From: Paraglaciecola sp. MB-3u-78
GTDB taxonomy: Bacteria > Pseudomonadota > Gammaproteobacteria > Enterobacterales > Alteromonadaceae
Length of the DNA stretch: 64,000 nt
NCBI RefSeq assembly: GCF_002835935.1
Contig: NZ_PJCF01000004.1
Location: forward strand, 186,001 to 250,000
Direction of reading: 5' to 3'
A model generated the notes under the pieces. The model did not search any database and was not told the DNA's origin. It was given only the letters and a program-made list of their open reading frames with translations. Position numbers and translations under genes: made by a program. Positions 17,465-26,955 of the stretch are shown here, piece by piece; the first letter of the stretch is position 1, and the number at the start of each line of letters is the position of its first letter.

Positions 17465-17490
17465 ACAATATCCTAACTTCGTACTAACAT

Positions 17491-17575
17491 TGGTGCGGAA
17501 GGAGAGACTCGAACTCTCACGCCGTGAAGCACTGGAACCTAAATCCAGCGTGTCTACCAATTCCACCACTCCCGC
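17491..17575 (-). tRNA. tRNA-Leu (anticodon TAG)
   Basis: 85 nt with encoded CCA and a long variable arm, as expected for a class II tRNA. The acceptor is GCGGGAG against CTTCCGC (one G-T pair). The anticodon loop reads TTTAGGT, giving TAG. Second gene of the operon, matching leuW in the E. coli metT operon. Confidence 0.95.
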
Positions 17576-17602
17576 ATACTCTTACCCTATACAAGGAAAA
17601 AG

Positions 17603-17679
17603 TGGTGGCAACAGCGGGACTCGAACCTGCGACCCCATCATTATGAGTGATGTGCTCTAACCAGCTGAGCTATGTTGCC
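17603..17679 (-). tRNA. tRNA-Met (elongator, anticodon CAT)
   Basis: 77 nt with encoded CCA. Acceptor GGCAACA/TGTTGCC; the anticodon stem-loop around CTCATAA matches the E. coli elongator tRNA-Met rather than the initiator or tRNA-Ile(CAT). First gene of the operon. Confidence 0.93.
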
Positions 17680-17710
17680 ACTTAATCACTCCGTCTCCGA
17701 AGTGGCGCGT

Positions 17711-17739
17711 ATTATGCTGATCTAGCTTTTTGTCGTCAA
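17711..17739 (-). promoter_or_regulatory. Promoter of the tRNA operon
   Basis: On the minus strand a TTGACG box (17734-17739) and a CATAAT box (17711-17716) are separated by 17 bp and followed by a GC-rich discriminator (ACGCGCC). Such discriminators are typical of stringently controlled stable-RNA promoters. It lies about 30 bp upstream of tRNA-Met. Confidence 0.75.
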
Positions 17740-17928
17740 CCGTTTTATGACATTAAAATGTCTGTTTGGTTAGATACTAAGCAAGTGACGGTGGAAATAG
17801 AGTGGTTGAAAGGTAATGTTGTTGTTTTGGGGGAATTTTGCAACAAATTCTGAGACATATATGACATGTATTTTCATTTGGGGTCGAATTGAAAATGTGT
17901 CAGTTTCTAGGTTCAGGGTAACTATCCT

Positions 17929-18110
17929 GAGCGGAGTCCGTATGGTTTTGTCTCACAGAACACCATTTGTGAGACATACTTTTTTGCTGCGGCCAGAAAA
18001 AGTATGCAAAACATGCCGCTCGATGATAATGCTCTTCATCCAATTATTTGGAGAACATCGATGCGAGGATAGGTTAAAAGCAAAAGTATCGGCTACGCTG
18101 CAGCTTTTAG
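17929..18110. repeat. Structured intergenic repeat, copy 1 (three-way-junction fold)
   Basis: The gap 17740-18124 holds no convincing gene. Within it an outer stem (GAGCGG at 17929 with CCGCTC at 18016, extended by ATGGTTTT against AAAACAT) encloses two hairpins: GTCTCACA/TGTGAGAC (17950-17975) and CATACTTTTT/AAAAAGTATG (17975-18006). A further hairpin with TCTTCATCCAATT and GAGAACATCG follows, then ATGCGAGG and an A-rich stretch with ATCGGCTACGC. The last two modules recur at 59.4 kb. A 100-codon frame crosses it but follows none of the stems and is probably not a gene. Confidence 0.6.
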
Positions 18111-18124
18111 CTCTCTAAAAAACT

Positions 18125-18147
18125 AAAAAGCCCGCGTTTAGCGGGCT
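18125..18147 (-). terminator. Terminator after ychF
   Basis: Stem AGCCCGC/GCGGGCT (18129-18135 and 18141-18147) with a 5-nt loop. On the minus strand it is followed by a TTTTT run. It ends the prs-side gene cluster behind ychF. Confidence 0.8.
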
Positions 18148-18167
18148 AAGATATCAATATTAAAAGG

Positions 18168-19259
18168 CTATACGTTAAACCTAAAGTGGATCACATCGCC
18201 GTCTTTCACTATGTAGTCCTTGCCCTCTAAACGCCATTTACCCGCGTCTTTGGCACCTTGTTCACCATTAAATTCAACAAAGTTGTCATAACCTATGATT
18301 TCAGCCCGGATAAAACCCTTTTCAAAATCTGAATGAATAACACCAGCGGTCTGTGGCGCAGTTGAACCTTCTCGGAAAGTCCATGCGCGCACTTCTTGTA
18401 CGCCGGCTGTAAAATAGGTGTTTAGAGTGAGTAGCTCGTAACCACAACGAATTACGCGGTTTAGACCTGGTTCTTCTAAGCCCATATCTGCCATGAATTC
18501 GGCTTTTTCTTCGTCGTCTAGTTCGCCTATTTCAGATTCGATTTCAGCGCAAACAGCAACGACAACAGCGCCTTCGGATGCAGCAATTTCACGTACTTTG
18601 TCTAAGTAGGGATTGTTTTCGAATCCATCGTCATTAACGTTGGCAATATACATAGTGGGTTTTAGAGTTAAGAAGTTCATATAGCTGATAAGTTTTAATT
18701 CTTCTTTATCTAGCTCAACTGAACGTAATAATTCACCTTCATCTAAATGAGGTTTGATTTTTTCTAATACTTTAAGCTCAGCTTTAGCGTCGGCATCTCC
18801 GCTTTTCGCTCTTTTCGCTACCCTATGTAGGGCTTTTTCTGTTGTTTCTAAATCAGATAAAGCCAGCTCTGTATTGATAATATCGATATCATCTTGGGGG
18901 CTTATTTTGCCCGAGACATGTACAATGTTGTCATTGTCAAAACAACGTACAACATGGCCAATAGCATCCGTTTCACGAATATTAGCTAAAAACTTATTGC
19001 CTAAACCTTCACCCTTAGATGCGCCTTCTACTAAACCTGCAATATCAACAAATTCCATAGTGGTAGGGATAGTGCGTTTAGGTTTAACGATTTCTGCGAG
19101 TTTATCTAAACGTAAATCCGGCACGGGTACTACACCCGTATTGGGTTCTATAGTACAAAATGGGAAGTTGGCCGCTTCGATACCGGCTTTGGTTAACGCG
19201 TTAAAAAGTGTCGATTTGCCGACGTTTGGTAAACCGACTATGCCGCATTTAAAACCCAT
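18168..19259 (-). CDS. ychF: Redox-regulated ATPase/GTPase YchF
   Basis: A 363-residue OBG-family P-loop NTPase. The P-loop is [15 protein letters not shown]3 is [19 protein letters not shown], and the C-terminal TGS-like domain ends in [12 protein letters not shown]. In E. coli YchF (Ola1 type) binds ATP better than GTP and contacts the ribosome, with a role in the oxidative stress response. The pth-ychF adjacency is conserved in gammaproteobacteria. The 70-bp gap from pth contains no strong terminator, so co-transcription is likely. Confidence 0.95.
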   Translation of the reverse strand: MGFKCGIVGLPNVGKSTLFNALTKAGIEAANFPFCTIEPNTGVVPVPDLRLDKLAEIVKPKRTIPTTMEFVDIAGLVEGASKGEGLGNKFLANIRETDAIGHVVRCFDNDNIVHVSGKISPQDDIDIINTELALSDLETTEKALHRVAKRAKSGDADAKAELKVLEKIKPHLDEGELLRSVELDKEELKLISYMNFLTLKPTMYIANVNDDGFENNPYLDKVREIAASEGAVVVAVCAEIESEIGELDDEEKAEFMADMGLEEPGLNRVIRCGYELLTLNTYFTAGVQEVRAWTFREGSTAPQTAGVIHSDFEKGFIRAEIIGYDNFVEFNGEQGAKDAGKWRLEGKDYIVKDGDVIHFRFNV

Positions 19260-19329
19260 TTTGTTTTTCCTCTTAATTTTGTATAAATGATTTGACGGAG
19301 CCCGTCATTCTTAATGTTTTTATGAACTG

Positions 19330-19929
19330 TTATTCCGCCTTAAACGAATGCAGGCGGTTCATGGCTTTTTTAAGGTCGTCTTTGACTAATATTTCAAGGC
19401 AACGTGTGGCTTCATCAATCGCATCTTCGATTTGTTGTTGCTCTTTTGGTGGTGCTTTGCCTAATACATGCCCCGTGACTCGGTTTTTATCACCAGGATG
19501 ACCTATACCCACACGCAAGCGCAGAAAATCTTTTTGATTGGCCAAACTACTGACAATATCACGGATGCCATTTTGACTTGAGCTACCACCGGTTTTAAAT
19601 TTTACTACACCAGGTGGAAGGTCTAATTCGTCAAAGGCGATTAACAAACCAGATAACGGGACACGATAAAAATTTGCCATTGCTGCAACAGCTTGACCAC
19701 TTTTATTCATATAGGTGGTAGGAATGAGAAGTCGAATATCTTGCCCACCAATCGAAATTCGACCAGTGTAACCATAAAATTTATTTTCTAGTTTTAACGT
19801 ACAGTTGTAGATTTTTGCTAGTGATTCAACGAACCATGATCCAGCATTATGGCGGGTATGCTGATATTCAGGGCCTGGATTACCCAGGCCCACAATTAGG
19901 CTAATGTGCGCTAATTGTTTATCAGTCAA
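19330..19929 (-). CDS. pth: Peptidyl-tRNA hydrolase
   Basis: A 199-residue Pth1 enzyme that cleaves peptidyl-tRNA released by stalled ribosomes. Conserved segments are visible: [18 protein letters not shown] (with the catalytic His within TRHNAG), [12 protein letters not shown] and FDELDLPPG, followed by [16 protein letters not shown]. The length is normal (E. coli 194). It starts 5 bp after rplY ends, indicating one transcript with rplY. Confidence 0.95.
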   Translation of the reverse strand: MTDKQLAHISLIVGLGNPGPEYQHTRHNAGSWFVESLAKIYNCTLKLENKFYGYTGRISIGGQDIRLLIPTTYMNKSGQAVAAMANFYRVPLSGLLIAFDELDLPPGVVKFKTGGSSSQNGIRDIVSSLANQKDFLRLRVGIGHPGDKNRVTGHVLGKAPPKEQQQIEDAIDEATRCLEILVKDDLKKAMNRLHSFKAE

Positions 19930-19934
19930 GCAAA

Positions 19935-20573
19935 TTATACCGCAGGTGCTGCTTCTGCATCATCTTCGCTATCATCTGCAACTTTAGGACCTTTAGCTAA
20001 TTTAACTGTTACAACGGCTAAATCATGCTCTTCGCCTTTGTTTAGTTCGACTAAAGATACGCCTTTAGGTAATACTAAATCAGTTAAGTGAATAGTTTGA
20101 TCTAGTTCAATGTTTTGTAAATCAACTTCGATGAACTCAGGCAAGTCAGCGGGTAAACAACTTACTTCAACATCAACCATGTGATGCTCAGCGTGACCAC
20201 CATTCAACTTGATAGAATCAGCTTTTGTTTCATTGATAAAGTGTAGAGGTACATTAGTTTGTAGCGCTTTTTTCGCATCAATACGCAAAAAGTCAAGATG
20301 CATAACAATGGGTTTAAAGGCATGACGTTGCATGTCTTTAACCAATACTTCAACTTTTTCTTTACCAATGTTCAAAGTAAGAACATGAGAATAGAAAGCT
20401 TCGAAGGCTTGAGCTCGGAAAAGTTTGTTATGAATAAGAGTCAAAGAAACGGCTTCTTTATTTGCTCCGTATAAGACTGCAGGTACTTTTCCAGCGTGAC
20501 GTAGGCGGCGGCTCGCACCTTTCCCTAAATCAGTACGGATTTCTGCGTCTAGTGTGAAAATTCCATCAGACAT
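19935..20573 (-). CDS. rplY: 50S ribosomal protein L25/general stress protein Ctc
   Basis: A 212-residue protein of the long (Ctc-type) L25 family. The N-terminal 5S rRNA-binding domain is visible as [20 protein letters not shown], then [21 protein letters not shown] beta-rich C-terminal extension and an acidic tail ([10 protein letters not shown]) follow; the short E. coli L25 lacks these. It sits between prs and pth, the usual place. A terminator at 20746 separates it from prs, so it has its own promoter in 20574-20745. Confidence 0.95.
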   Translation of the reverse strand: MSDGIFTLDAEIRTDLGKGASRRLRHAGKVPAVLYGANKEAVSLTLIHNKLFRAQAFEAFYSHVLTLNIGKEKVEVLVKDMQRHAFKPIVMHLDFLRIDAKKALQTNVPLHFINETKADSIKLNGGHAEHHMVDVEVSCLPADLPEFIEVDLQNIELDQTIHLTDLVLPKGVSLVELNKGEEHDLAVVTVKLAKGPKVADDSEDDAEAAPAV

Positions 20574-20745
20574 GTGGTAACTCCAAATAATAGTAAATGA
20601 GTGTAAATTTTTGCGACCAAAATTTACGTTTGTGTGATTAGTTTGCTACCCGTAGGCAGTAAAATAACAACATCCCTGAAAAAGGGCGGCGAATATTAAC
20701 ACCTGACGGAAAGGGAAACAATGCGTTTACAGGTTATTTAGCAAT

Positions 20746-20775
20746 AAAAAAGCGGCTGGTGAAAGCCGCTTTTTT
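20746..20775 (-). terminator. Terminator after prs
   Basis: Stem AAAAAAGCGGCT/AGCCGCTTTTTT (12 bp, 6-nt loop) with T-runs in both directions. It lies 20 bp beyond the prs stop. Confidence 0.85.
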
Positions 20776-20795
20776 CATCGTTACATGTGCTGCTA

Positions 20796-21749
20796 TTAAT
20801 ATTCAAACATCGCTGAAATAGACTCTTCGTTACTGACTCTTCGAATCGCTTCAGCAAGCATATTCGATAACGTCAGTTGTTTGACTTTAGATATGGCTTT
20901 TATTTCATCGCGAAGGGGGATGCTGTCTGTAACGATAATTTCATCAATTACAGAATCACGTAAATTTTGTGCCGCATTACCTGAAAATATAGCATGTGTA
21001 GCGTAGGCATATACATTCTTGGCTCCGTGGGCTTTTAATGCTTCTGCTGCTTTTGCCAAAGTGCCGCCAGTATCAATCATATCATCGACAATGATGCAAT
21101 CTCGGTCTTGAACATCCCCGATTATATGCATGACTTGAGCGACATTAGCCTTGGGGCGACGTTTATCGATAATAGCTAAGTCAGTATCGTTCATCAGCTT
21201 GGCTAATGCTCTGGCACGCACTACGCCACCAATATCAGGAGATACCACCACTGGGTTATGGAAATCACGTTGACGCATATCGTCTAACAAAATTGGCGTA
21301 CCAAAAGCGTTATCTACCGGTACATCGAAGAACCCTTGAATTTGTTCCGCGTGCAAGTCGATAGTTAAAACACGATCTACACCTACATTTGACAAAAAGT
21401 CTGCAACCACTTTAGCGGTAATAGGTACCCTAGCCGAACGCACTCGTCTGTCTTGTCGTGCGTATCCGAAATAAGGGATAACAGCAGTGATACGACCAGC
21501 TGATGCACGACGAAATGCATCAATCATCACAATCAATTCCATTAGATTGTCGTTAGTTGGGGCACAAGTAGATTGAATAATAAAGACATCTGAACCACGA
21601 ACATTCTCGTGAATTTCTACACTGATTTCCCCATCGCTAAAACGTCCTACACTCGCATGTCCTAGCTTGGTATAAAGCCTATCAGCCACTTTTTGGGCTA
21701 ATTCAGGTACTGCATTTCCAGAGAAAATCTTCATATCCGGCACGGTCAT
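20796..21749 (-). CDS. prs: Ribose-phosphate pyrophosphokinase
   Basis: A 317-residue PRPP synthase making phosphoribosyl pyrophosphate from ribose 5-phosphate and ATP for nucleotide, His and Trp synthesis. Visible are [12 protein letters not shown], the ATP-binding region [11 protein letters not shown], the [11 protein letters not shown] segment and the PRPP loop [11 protein letters not shown]. Length equals E. coli Prs within two residues. The order ispE, tRNA-Gln, prs on one strand is common in this group. Confidence 0.96.
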   Translation of the reverse strand: MTVPDMKIFSGNAVPELAQKVADRLYTKLGHASVGRFSDGEISVEIHENVRGSDVFIIQSTCAPTNDNLMELIVMIDAFRRASAGRITAVIPYFGYARQDRRVRSARVPITAKVVADFLSNVGVDRVLTIDLHAEQIQGFFDVPVDNAFGTPILLDDMRQRDFHNPVVVSPDIGGVVRARALAKLMNDTDLAIIDKRRPKANVAQVMHIIGDVQDRDCIIVDDMIDTGGTLAKAAEALKAHGAKNVYAYATHAIFSGNAAQNLRDSVIDEIIVTDSIPLRDEIKAISKVKQLTLSNMLAEAIRRVSNEESISAMFEY

Positions 21750-21768
21750 ATCCTCAGTGCTTATTAAA

Positions 21769-21843
21769 TGGTTGTGATAGCTGGACTTAATCCTACGACA
21801 TAGTTGCGGATCAAACCTGTTATCTCAGCAGGTACTTCTTTTG
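21769..21843 (-). pseudogene. Decayed tRNA-Gln copy between prs and tRNA-Gln
   Basis: The plus-strand text GATAGCTGGACTTAATCC aligns with the T arm and acceptor side of the intact tRNA-Gln immediately to the right, and GCGGATCAAA aligns with its anticodon arm. Pairings are lost throughout: the acceptor 3' side reads GGTTGTGA instead of GGCTGGGG, and the 5' half is unrecognisable. It lies 4 bp downstream, in the sense of transcription, of the intact gene. Confidence 0.7.
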
Positions 21844-21847
21844 AATT

Positions 21848-21922
21848 TGGCTGGGGTAGCTGGACTTGAACCAACGAATGACGGGATCAAAACCCGTTGC
21901 CTTACCACTTGGCTATACCCCA
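21848..21922 (-). tRNA. tRNA-Gln (anticodon TTG)
   Basis: 75 nt with encoded CCA, the same sequence as the copies at 17203 and 17390. It is placed 6 bp after ispE on the same strand, so it is probably processed from the lolB-ispE-prs transcript. Confidence 0.95.
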
Positions 21923-21928
21923 ATTAAA

Positions 21929-22813
21929 CTAATAAACTTGTGCTTGTATTTGGCTATGTAAAAGAGATGTATTCACCCCATTCGCAACAAAACTGGTACT
22001 GCCTTTTGGTAATAAAGCTTGAACATTTAACGCTTCCTGACGATGATCAAACATTGCAAATACACATGAACCTGTGCCGGTCATTCTCGACGGCGCGTAT
22101 TCTAACAACCAGTGTAATGCTTTTGCAACATTCGGATCGCGTTCACAAACCAATTCTTGGCAATCATTGTGAGTATTGGCAAAACTATAATCGCTAAAGT
22201 TGATTTTTGCAGTGTTTCTAGGCAGATTTGGCAAGGAAAAAATCTCTGCTGTAGATACATGGCTATCGGGAAATAATACTAAATATGTTTTTGCTGGGAG
22301 GCTCACCGGTTCTAATTTCTCACCAACACCTTCGGCAAAGGCTGTTTTACCTTGAATAAAAATAGGAACATCTGCACCTAGGGTTAAGCCAAGTGTCGCT
22401 AACTTGGTGTCAGATAAATGGCAATCCCACAGTTTATTTAGCACTAGTAGAGTCGTTGCGGCATTCGATGAACCTCCGCCAATGCCTCCGCCCATAGGTA
22501 AACATTTTCTAAGATGGATATGACAACCAAGCCCCTGGGATAGGATATCTGGTGTGCTCTGTTTTAACGCGGTTTCTTTTAGTAATAGTGCGGCTTTAAT
22601 AATCAAATTATCTACATCAGCGACGCCGGCTATGGGATCCCCTAAAGTGATTTTATCAGAGGAATTAATATCGAAAGCTAGCTCATCACCATAGTCGAGG
22701 ATTTGAAATAAACTTTGTAATTGATGGTAGCCATTTTCATATCGGCCATTGATGTGTAAAAATAAATTGAGTTTGGCTGGGCTTGGCCACCAGTTCAAAG
22801 GGAGCTTATTCAT
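21929..22813 (-). CDS. ispE: 4-diphosphocytidyl-2-C-methyl-D-erythritol kinase
   Basis: A 294-residue GHMP kinase of the MEP isoprenoid pathway, phosphorylating CDP-methylerythritol. Seen are WPSPAKLNLFLHINGRYENGYH at the N-terminus, the ATP loop PMGGGIGGGSSNAATTL and a C-terminal SRMTGTGSCVFA. The first eight bases overlap the end of lolB, indicating translational coupling. tRNA-Gln follows six bases after the stop. Confidence 0.95.
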   Translation of the reverse strand: MNKLPLNWWPSPAKLNLFLHINGRYENGYHQLQSLFQILDYGDELAFDINSSDKITLGDPIAGVADVDNLIIKAALLLKETALKQSTPDILSQGLGCHIHLRKCLPMGGGIGGGSSNAATTLLVLNKLWDCHLSDTKLATLGLTLGADVPIFIQGKTAFAEGVGEKLEPVSLPAKTYLVLFPDSHVSTAEIFSLPNLPRNTAKINFSDYSFANTHNDCQELVCERDPNVAKALHWLLEYAPSRMTGTGSCVFAMFDHRQEALNVQALLPKGSTSFVANGVNTSLLHSQIQAQVY

Positions 22814-23426
22814 ATAAATCCCATTTATTTACCCGGATTAACAGTTGACTGTTGTTGAGCCTATTGTTGAGCACCACTTTGTGTGGCAACCAAATAGCAT
22901 CTACCAATTTATAGTCATCATAATTAATTAACCAGTTTTTGCAATTACTGCAAATAGGTTGTAATTGGCTGACCCAGCCTTGTTCACTGAATATTACCTT
23001 ATCCCTCTTCTGATGTTGCCCTTTTATCCAAAAGCGTAATTTTTCTACTGGTATTTGCCAACCTGTGACACGCCATATTAAATCACTAGGGTCAGAGTCT
23101 TGATAAGTCTCATCATCAGCGATCAAGGTGACGCCCTTTTCATCGCCCTGCATATTTAACAGTGATGTGCCGATAATAGAAGTCATATTGAGCTGGTATT
23201 GTTGTTGTGTTTGTTGCCATCTAAAGTTAGCACTTTGTTTTTTTTCTGGACTCTTAAAGCCAAGTTTTCCCTTTATTAACCAGTGATCTTGTTGTTTTAA
23301 GGACAATTGGTGAGCAGACGAATTCAAACTAACGATTGGCTGGGGAGAAGTCGCACAACCCGCCAGAAAAAGAATAAGGATAAGGGCAGATAAAGTTTGT
23401 TTTATACAGAGGCGGCTGATTAACAC
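22806..23426 (-). CDS. lolB: Outer-membrane lipoprotein LolB
   Basis: LolB accepts lipoproteins from the carrier LolA and inserts them in the outer membrane. From GTG 23426 the protein (206 residues) begins with a basic n-region and a hydrophobic stretch ending in the lipobox LFLAGC, so Cys24 would be the lipidated residue. The core contains WLIKGKLGFKSP and a later LIWRVTGWQIPVEKLRFWIKG. The open frame runs up to 23528, but an earlier start would add a second hydrophobic segment ahead of the signal peptide and run into the hemA promoter. GTG 23426 is therefore preferred; ATG 23477 is the alternative. It is divergent from hemA and coupled to ispE. Confidence 0.88.
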   Translation of the reverse strand: MLISRLCIKQTLSALILILFLAGCATSPQPIVSLNSSAHQLSLKQQDHWLIKGKLGFKSPEKKQSANFRWQQTQQQYQLNMTSIIGTSLLNMQGDEKGVTLIADDETYQDSDPSDLIWRVTGWQIPVEKLRFWIKGQHQKRDKVIFSEQGWVSQLQPICSNCKNWLINYDDYKLVDAIWLPHKVVLNNRLNNSQLLIRVNKWDLYE

Positions 23427-23491
23427 AGTTTGAATAACGCTCTTTAAGAAAAAAATCGATTGGAGCAATAGGAACATACAAGTGACATTGC

Positions 23492-23520
23492 TTTCAATAG
23501 TTTTACCTTTTGCGTACAAT
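23492..23520 (+). promoter_or_regulatory. Candidate hemA promoter
   Basis: A TACAAT box at 23515-23520 lies 50 bp before the hemA ATG. A weak TTTCAA box (23492-23497) stands 17 bp upstream of it. The -10 element is convincing; the -35 is not. Confidence 0.4.
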
Positions 23521-23569
23521 GCCGCCACTTAATTGGCCTAATCTTTATTATAGTTTATCTAATCATTCC

Positions 23570-24832
23570 ATGACCCTAATTGCTTTTGGTATTAATCATA
23601 AAACCGCCCCTATTGAATTGCGTGAAAAAATAGCGTTTTCACCCGATGCAATTGTGCAGGCTCTGGCATCTTTGCGACAAGAAACAGGCGCAACAGAGTC
23701 TGTGATTTTGTCCACCTGTAATAGAACTGAAATTTATGCGCAACTTGATGATAAACAAATACATACAATTTCTACTTGGTTAGCTAATTTTCATGGTGTG
23801 CAACCAAAAGAATTACAAGATAACAGTTACCTTTATACTGATCAGCAAGCCGCGAATCACATTATGCGTGTGGCCTGCGGGTTAGACTCAATGATGTTAG
23901 GCGAGCCACAGATTTTAGGGCAAGTGAAACAAGCTTTTTCTGATGCCAAAAATTCAGGGGTGATCAAGGGAGACTTTGAGCGACTGTTTCAACATACTTT
24001 TTCGGTGGCAAAAAGGGTCCGCACTGAAACTGATATTGGCGCAAACGCCGTGTCTGTTGCCTATGCATCGGTGCAATTAGCTAAACATATATTTTCATCG
24101 CTGGAACAAAGCAGGGTGTTATTGATTGGTGCTGGTGAGACCATTGAACTGGTGGCTAAACATTTGTACGAACAAAATGTTAAATCATTGACTGTTGCCA
24201 ACCGCACCTTAGCACGAGCTCAAGCTATCGCAGATCCCTTAAATGCAACAGTTTTGACATTGGCGCAGATCCCTCAACATTTAAAAGATGCTGATATCGT
24301 GATCAGTTCAACTGCCAGTCAATTACCCATTTTAGGTAAAGGGTTAGTACAAAGCGCATTAAAAGAACGTAAACATAAGCCAATGTTTTTAGTAGATTTA
24401 GCGGTACCTCGTGATATTGAAGCAGAGGTAGGCGAATTGGACGATGCCTATCTATACACAGTGGATGACTTACAACAAATAGTAGAAAAAAACCTAGCCA
24501 ACCGACAAGATGCAGCAGCTGTTGCGGATGAAATGGTGGCGCAGCAAGTACAACAATTTATGCGTTGGCAACAAAGTCAAATCTCGATTGATGTACTAAA
24601 AGGGTTTCGAGACCAAAGTGAGTCGCAGCGTGATACCTTAGTCAGTAAAGCATTAAATCAGCTTGCAGACGGCAAAGAAGCTGAACAAGTCATAATTGAA
24701 CTCGCCAATAAATTAACCAATAGTCTTATTCATGCACCTACCAAAGCTTTAAAAAATGCGGCAAGTGAACAAAATTCACAGCAGCTAGAATTACTTATAG
24801 ATGCATTAGATCTAAAAAAGTCAGATAATTAG
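23570..24832 (+). CDS. hemA: Glutamyl-tRNA reductase
   Basis: A 420-residue enzyme (E. coli 418) reducing glutamyl-tRNA to glutamate-1-semialdehyde, the first committed step of C5-pathway tetrapyrrole synthesis. It begins MTLIAFGINHKTAPIELREK. The active-site Cys is in ILSTCNRTEIY, and GLDSMMLGEPQILGQVK and the NADPH-binding VLLIGAGETIELVAKHL follow. An upstream TTG at 23510 keeps the frame open, but homologues begin at ATG 23570. It is followed 30 bp later by prfA, the usual operon. Confidence 0.96.
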   Translation: MTLIAFGINHKTAPIELREKIAFSPDAIVQALASLRQETGATESVILSTCNRTEIYAQLDDKQIHTISTWLANFHGVQPKELQDNSYLYTDQQAANHIMRVACGLDSMMLGEPQILGQVKQAFSDAKNSGVIKGDFERLFQHTFSVAKRVRTETDIGANAVSVAYASVQLAKHIFSSLEQSRVLLIGAGETIELVAKHLYEQNVKSLTVANRTLARAQAIADPLNATVLTLAQIPQHLKDADIVISSTASQLPILGKGLVQSALKERKHKPMFLVDLAVPRDIEAEVGELDDAYLYTVDDLQQIVEKNLANRQDAAAVADEMVAQQVQQFMRWQQSQISIDVLKGFRDQSESQRDTLVSKALNQLADGKEAEQVIIELANKLTNSLIHAPTKALKNAASEQNSQQLELLIDALDLKKSDN

Positions 24833-24862
24833 CGGCTAAAGTAGTCCGCCTACGGAAATATA

Positions 24863-25948
24863 ATGAAAGAATCGGTTCAACGAAAACTAGAAGTATTGGA
24901 TGAGCGTTACGAAGAGGTGCAAGCTTTATTGAGTGAAGCTGAAGTTATTGCTGATCAAGATAGGTACAGAGGCCTGACAAAAGAATACGCACAATTAGAA
25001 GATGTAGTGAAGTGTTTTCGAGATTATCAGGGGGCCCAGAAAGACTTTGAATCTGCCCAAGAAATGATGCAAGAAGACGACGCAGAAATGCGTGAGATGG
25101 CGCAAGAAGAATATAAATTAGCCAAACAAAGTATCGAAGATTTTACCCAAGAACTACAAGTATTATTACTGCCTAAAGATCCTAACGACGAAAGCAATTG
25201 TTTTGTGGAGATCCGTGCTGGTGCAGGGGGCGATGAAGCCGCTATTTTTGCCGGTGACTTATTCCGTATGTACAGTCGTTATGCCGAAAAACAAGGCTGG
25301 AAAGTGGAACTCGTCACGGCTAACGAAGGGGATCATGGCGGGTACAAAGTTGTGATTGCCAATATTTTAGGTGAGGGCTCTTATGGCATTATGAAATTTG
25401 AGTCAGGCGGGCATCGCGTACAACGTGTACCTGATACTGAGTCACAAGGGCGTATTCATACTTCAGCTTGTACTGTGGTAGTGATGCCTGAAGTGCCTGA
25501 GTCTGAAGCCATTGAAATCAATAAAGCTGATTTGAAAATTGATACCTTTAGAGCCTCAGGTGCCGGTGGTCAGCATGTCAATAAAACTGACTCTGCCATC
25601 CGTATAACCCACAATCCATCGGGTATAGTCGTAGAGTGTCAGGATGAACGTTCACAGCATAAAAACCGTGCTAAAGCGATGGCCATACTGCAGTCTCGCT
25701 TGACACAATTAGAAGAGGATAAACGCCAAGCCGAAGAAACGTCTACTCGCCGTAACCTTGTGGCCAGTGGTGATCGTTCTGAGCGTATTCGCACTTATAA
25801 CTTCCCCCAAGGACGCGTCACCGATCATCGCATTAATTTAACCTTATATTGTTTAGACGATGTTATTGCTGGTGAACTCAATTCAGTGTTGGAGCCAATT
25901 AGACAAGAACATCAAGCCGATTTGTTGTCTTCACTTTCTGACGAATAG
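24863..25948 (+). CDS. prfA: Peptide chain release factor 1
   Basis: A 361-residue RF1 terminating translation at UAA and UAG. The catalytic GGQ loop is [16 protein letters not shown], and the codon-reading region shows [16 protein letters not shown], containing the RF1-type PxT motif. Length matches E. coli RF1 (360). It sits between hemA and prmC, whose product methylates the GGQ glutamine, so substrate and modifier are adjacent. Confidence 0.97.
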   Translation: MKESVQRKLEVLDERYEEVQALLSEAEVIADQDRYRGLTKEYAQLEDVVKCFRDYQGAQKDFESAQEMMQEDDAEMREMAQEEYKLAKQSIEDFTQELQVLLLPKDPNDESNCFVEIRAGAGGDEAAIFAGDLFRMYSRYAEKQGWKVELVTANEGDHGGYKVVIANILGEGSYGIMKFESGGHRVQRVPDTESQGRIHTSACTVVVMPEVPESEAIEINKADLKIDTFRASGAGGQHVNKTDSAIRITHNPSGIVVECQDERSQHKNRAKAMAILQSRLTQLEEDKRQAEETSTRRNLVASGDRSERIRTYNFPQGRVTDHRINLTLYCLDDVIAGELNSVLEPIRQEHQADLLSSLSDE

Positions 25949-25954
25949 AATATA

Positions 25955-26821
25955 TTGGATAATTTGTCTTTCACTATCGCCCAAGCATTGTCTTGGGCCA
26001 CAGAGCAACTTAGTTCTCATAATGTAAGTGATGACGGCCTGTATAATTCATCTGTGATTGACAGCAAGGTTTTGTTAGCAGCCTGTTTGCAGCGTGAAGT
26101 GGTGTATTTGCACACTTGGCCTGAAAGATTACTAGATGCTATACAGATAAAATTATTTCAAGAGTACATTTCGCAACGATCATTAGGCCACCCGGTAGCC
26201 CATATCATTGGCTACCGCGATTTTTGGTCATTGCGACTCAAAGTCTCTCCAGCTACCTTGATCCCAAGACCTGAAACCGAACTATTGATTGAAATTGTGC
26301 TAAACCTCACATTAGGTGCAGATTCTAAAGTATTAGATTTAGGGACTGGCACTGGCGCTATCGCATTGGCGTTAGCAACTGAAAATCCCCATTGGCTGGT
26401 CACAGGTATAGATAAAAGCTCTCAGGCAGTGGCGTTAGCCACAGATAACGCCAGCATGCATCAACTTGAACGAGTCAAATTTATTCAAAGTGATTGGTTT
26501 GCTGCTGTTGAGCATCGACAATTTGATCTTATCGTGACGAACCCGCCTTATATTGAAGACAACAATCACTATTTACAGCAGGGTGATGTGCGTTTTGAGC
26601 CTAGCAGTGCTTTAACATCGGGTGAGGATGGTCTTGATGATATTCGTTCAATTGTTTCTCAAAGTAAGTCGTTTCTGACTGATAGCGGTTGGTTGGTGAT
26701 TGAACATGGTTATCAGCAAAGTCGCCAAGTGACGGATATTTTGAGAGCTCACGGTTTTAATCAAATCCGCAGCGAACTTGATTTGAATGGCTTGCCTCGC
26801 GTTACTATAGGCTGCAAATAG
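25955..26821 (+). CDS. prmC: Release-factor glutamine methyltransferase PrmC/HemK
   Basis: A 288-residue SAM-dependent methyltransferase that modifies the GGQ glutamine of release factors. Visible are the N-terminal helical domain, RDFWSLRLKVSPATLIPRPETE, the SAM-binding VLDLGTGTGAIALALA and the substrate motif VTNPPYIED. The start is unclear: TTG 25955, six bases after the prfA stop, is the earliest, and the family length supports it. It is third in the hemA-prfA-prmC operon. Confidence 0.93.
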   Translation: MDNLSFTIAQALSWATEQLSSHNVSDDGLYNSSVIDSKVLLAACLQREVVYLHTWPERLLDAIQIKLFQEYISQRSLGHPVAHIIGYRDFWSLRLKVSPATLIPRPETELLIEIVLNLTLGADSKVLDLGTGTGAIALALATENPHWLVTGIDKSSQAVALATDNASMHQLERVKFIQSDWFAAVEHRQFDLIVTNPPYIEDNNHYLQQGDVRFEPSSALTSGEDGLDDIRSIVSQSKSFLTDSGWLVIEHGYQQSRQVTDILRAHGFNQIRSELDLNGLPRVTIGCK

Positions 26822-26955
26822 CTGTATGTATTATTTTAGATTATTTTGTTCGTTAAGTTGTTGTTTTCACCAATAAGTTATAACTTATCTTAGGGTTTTA
26901 CCGCGTTATTATCAGCAACAGCTTTTTATTAAGTTGTTGGTTTACAGGAGGTGTT

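Noticed and set aside
17816-18118. 100-codon frame across the structured region upstream of the tRNA operon
   Set aside because: It runs through the inverted repeats and its sequence is explained by stems and loops; no family features or start signal.
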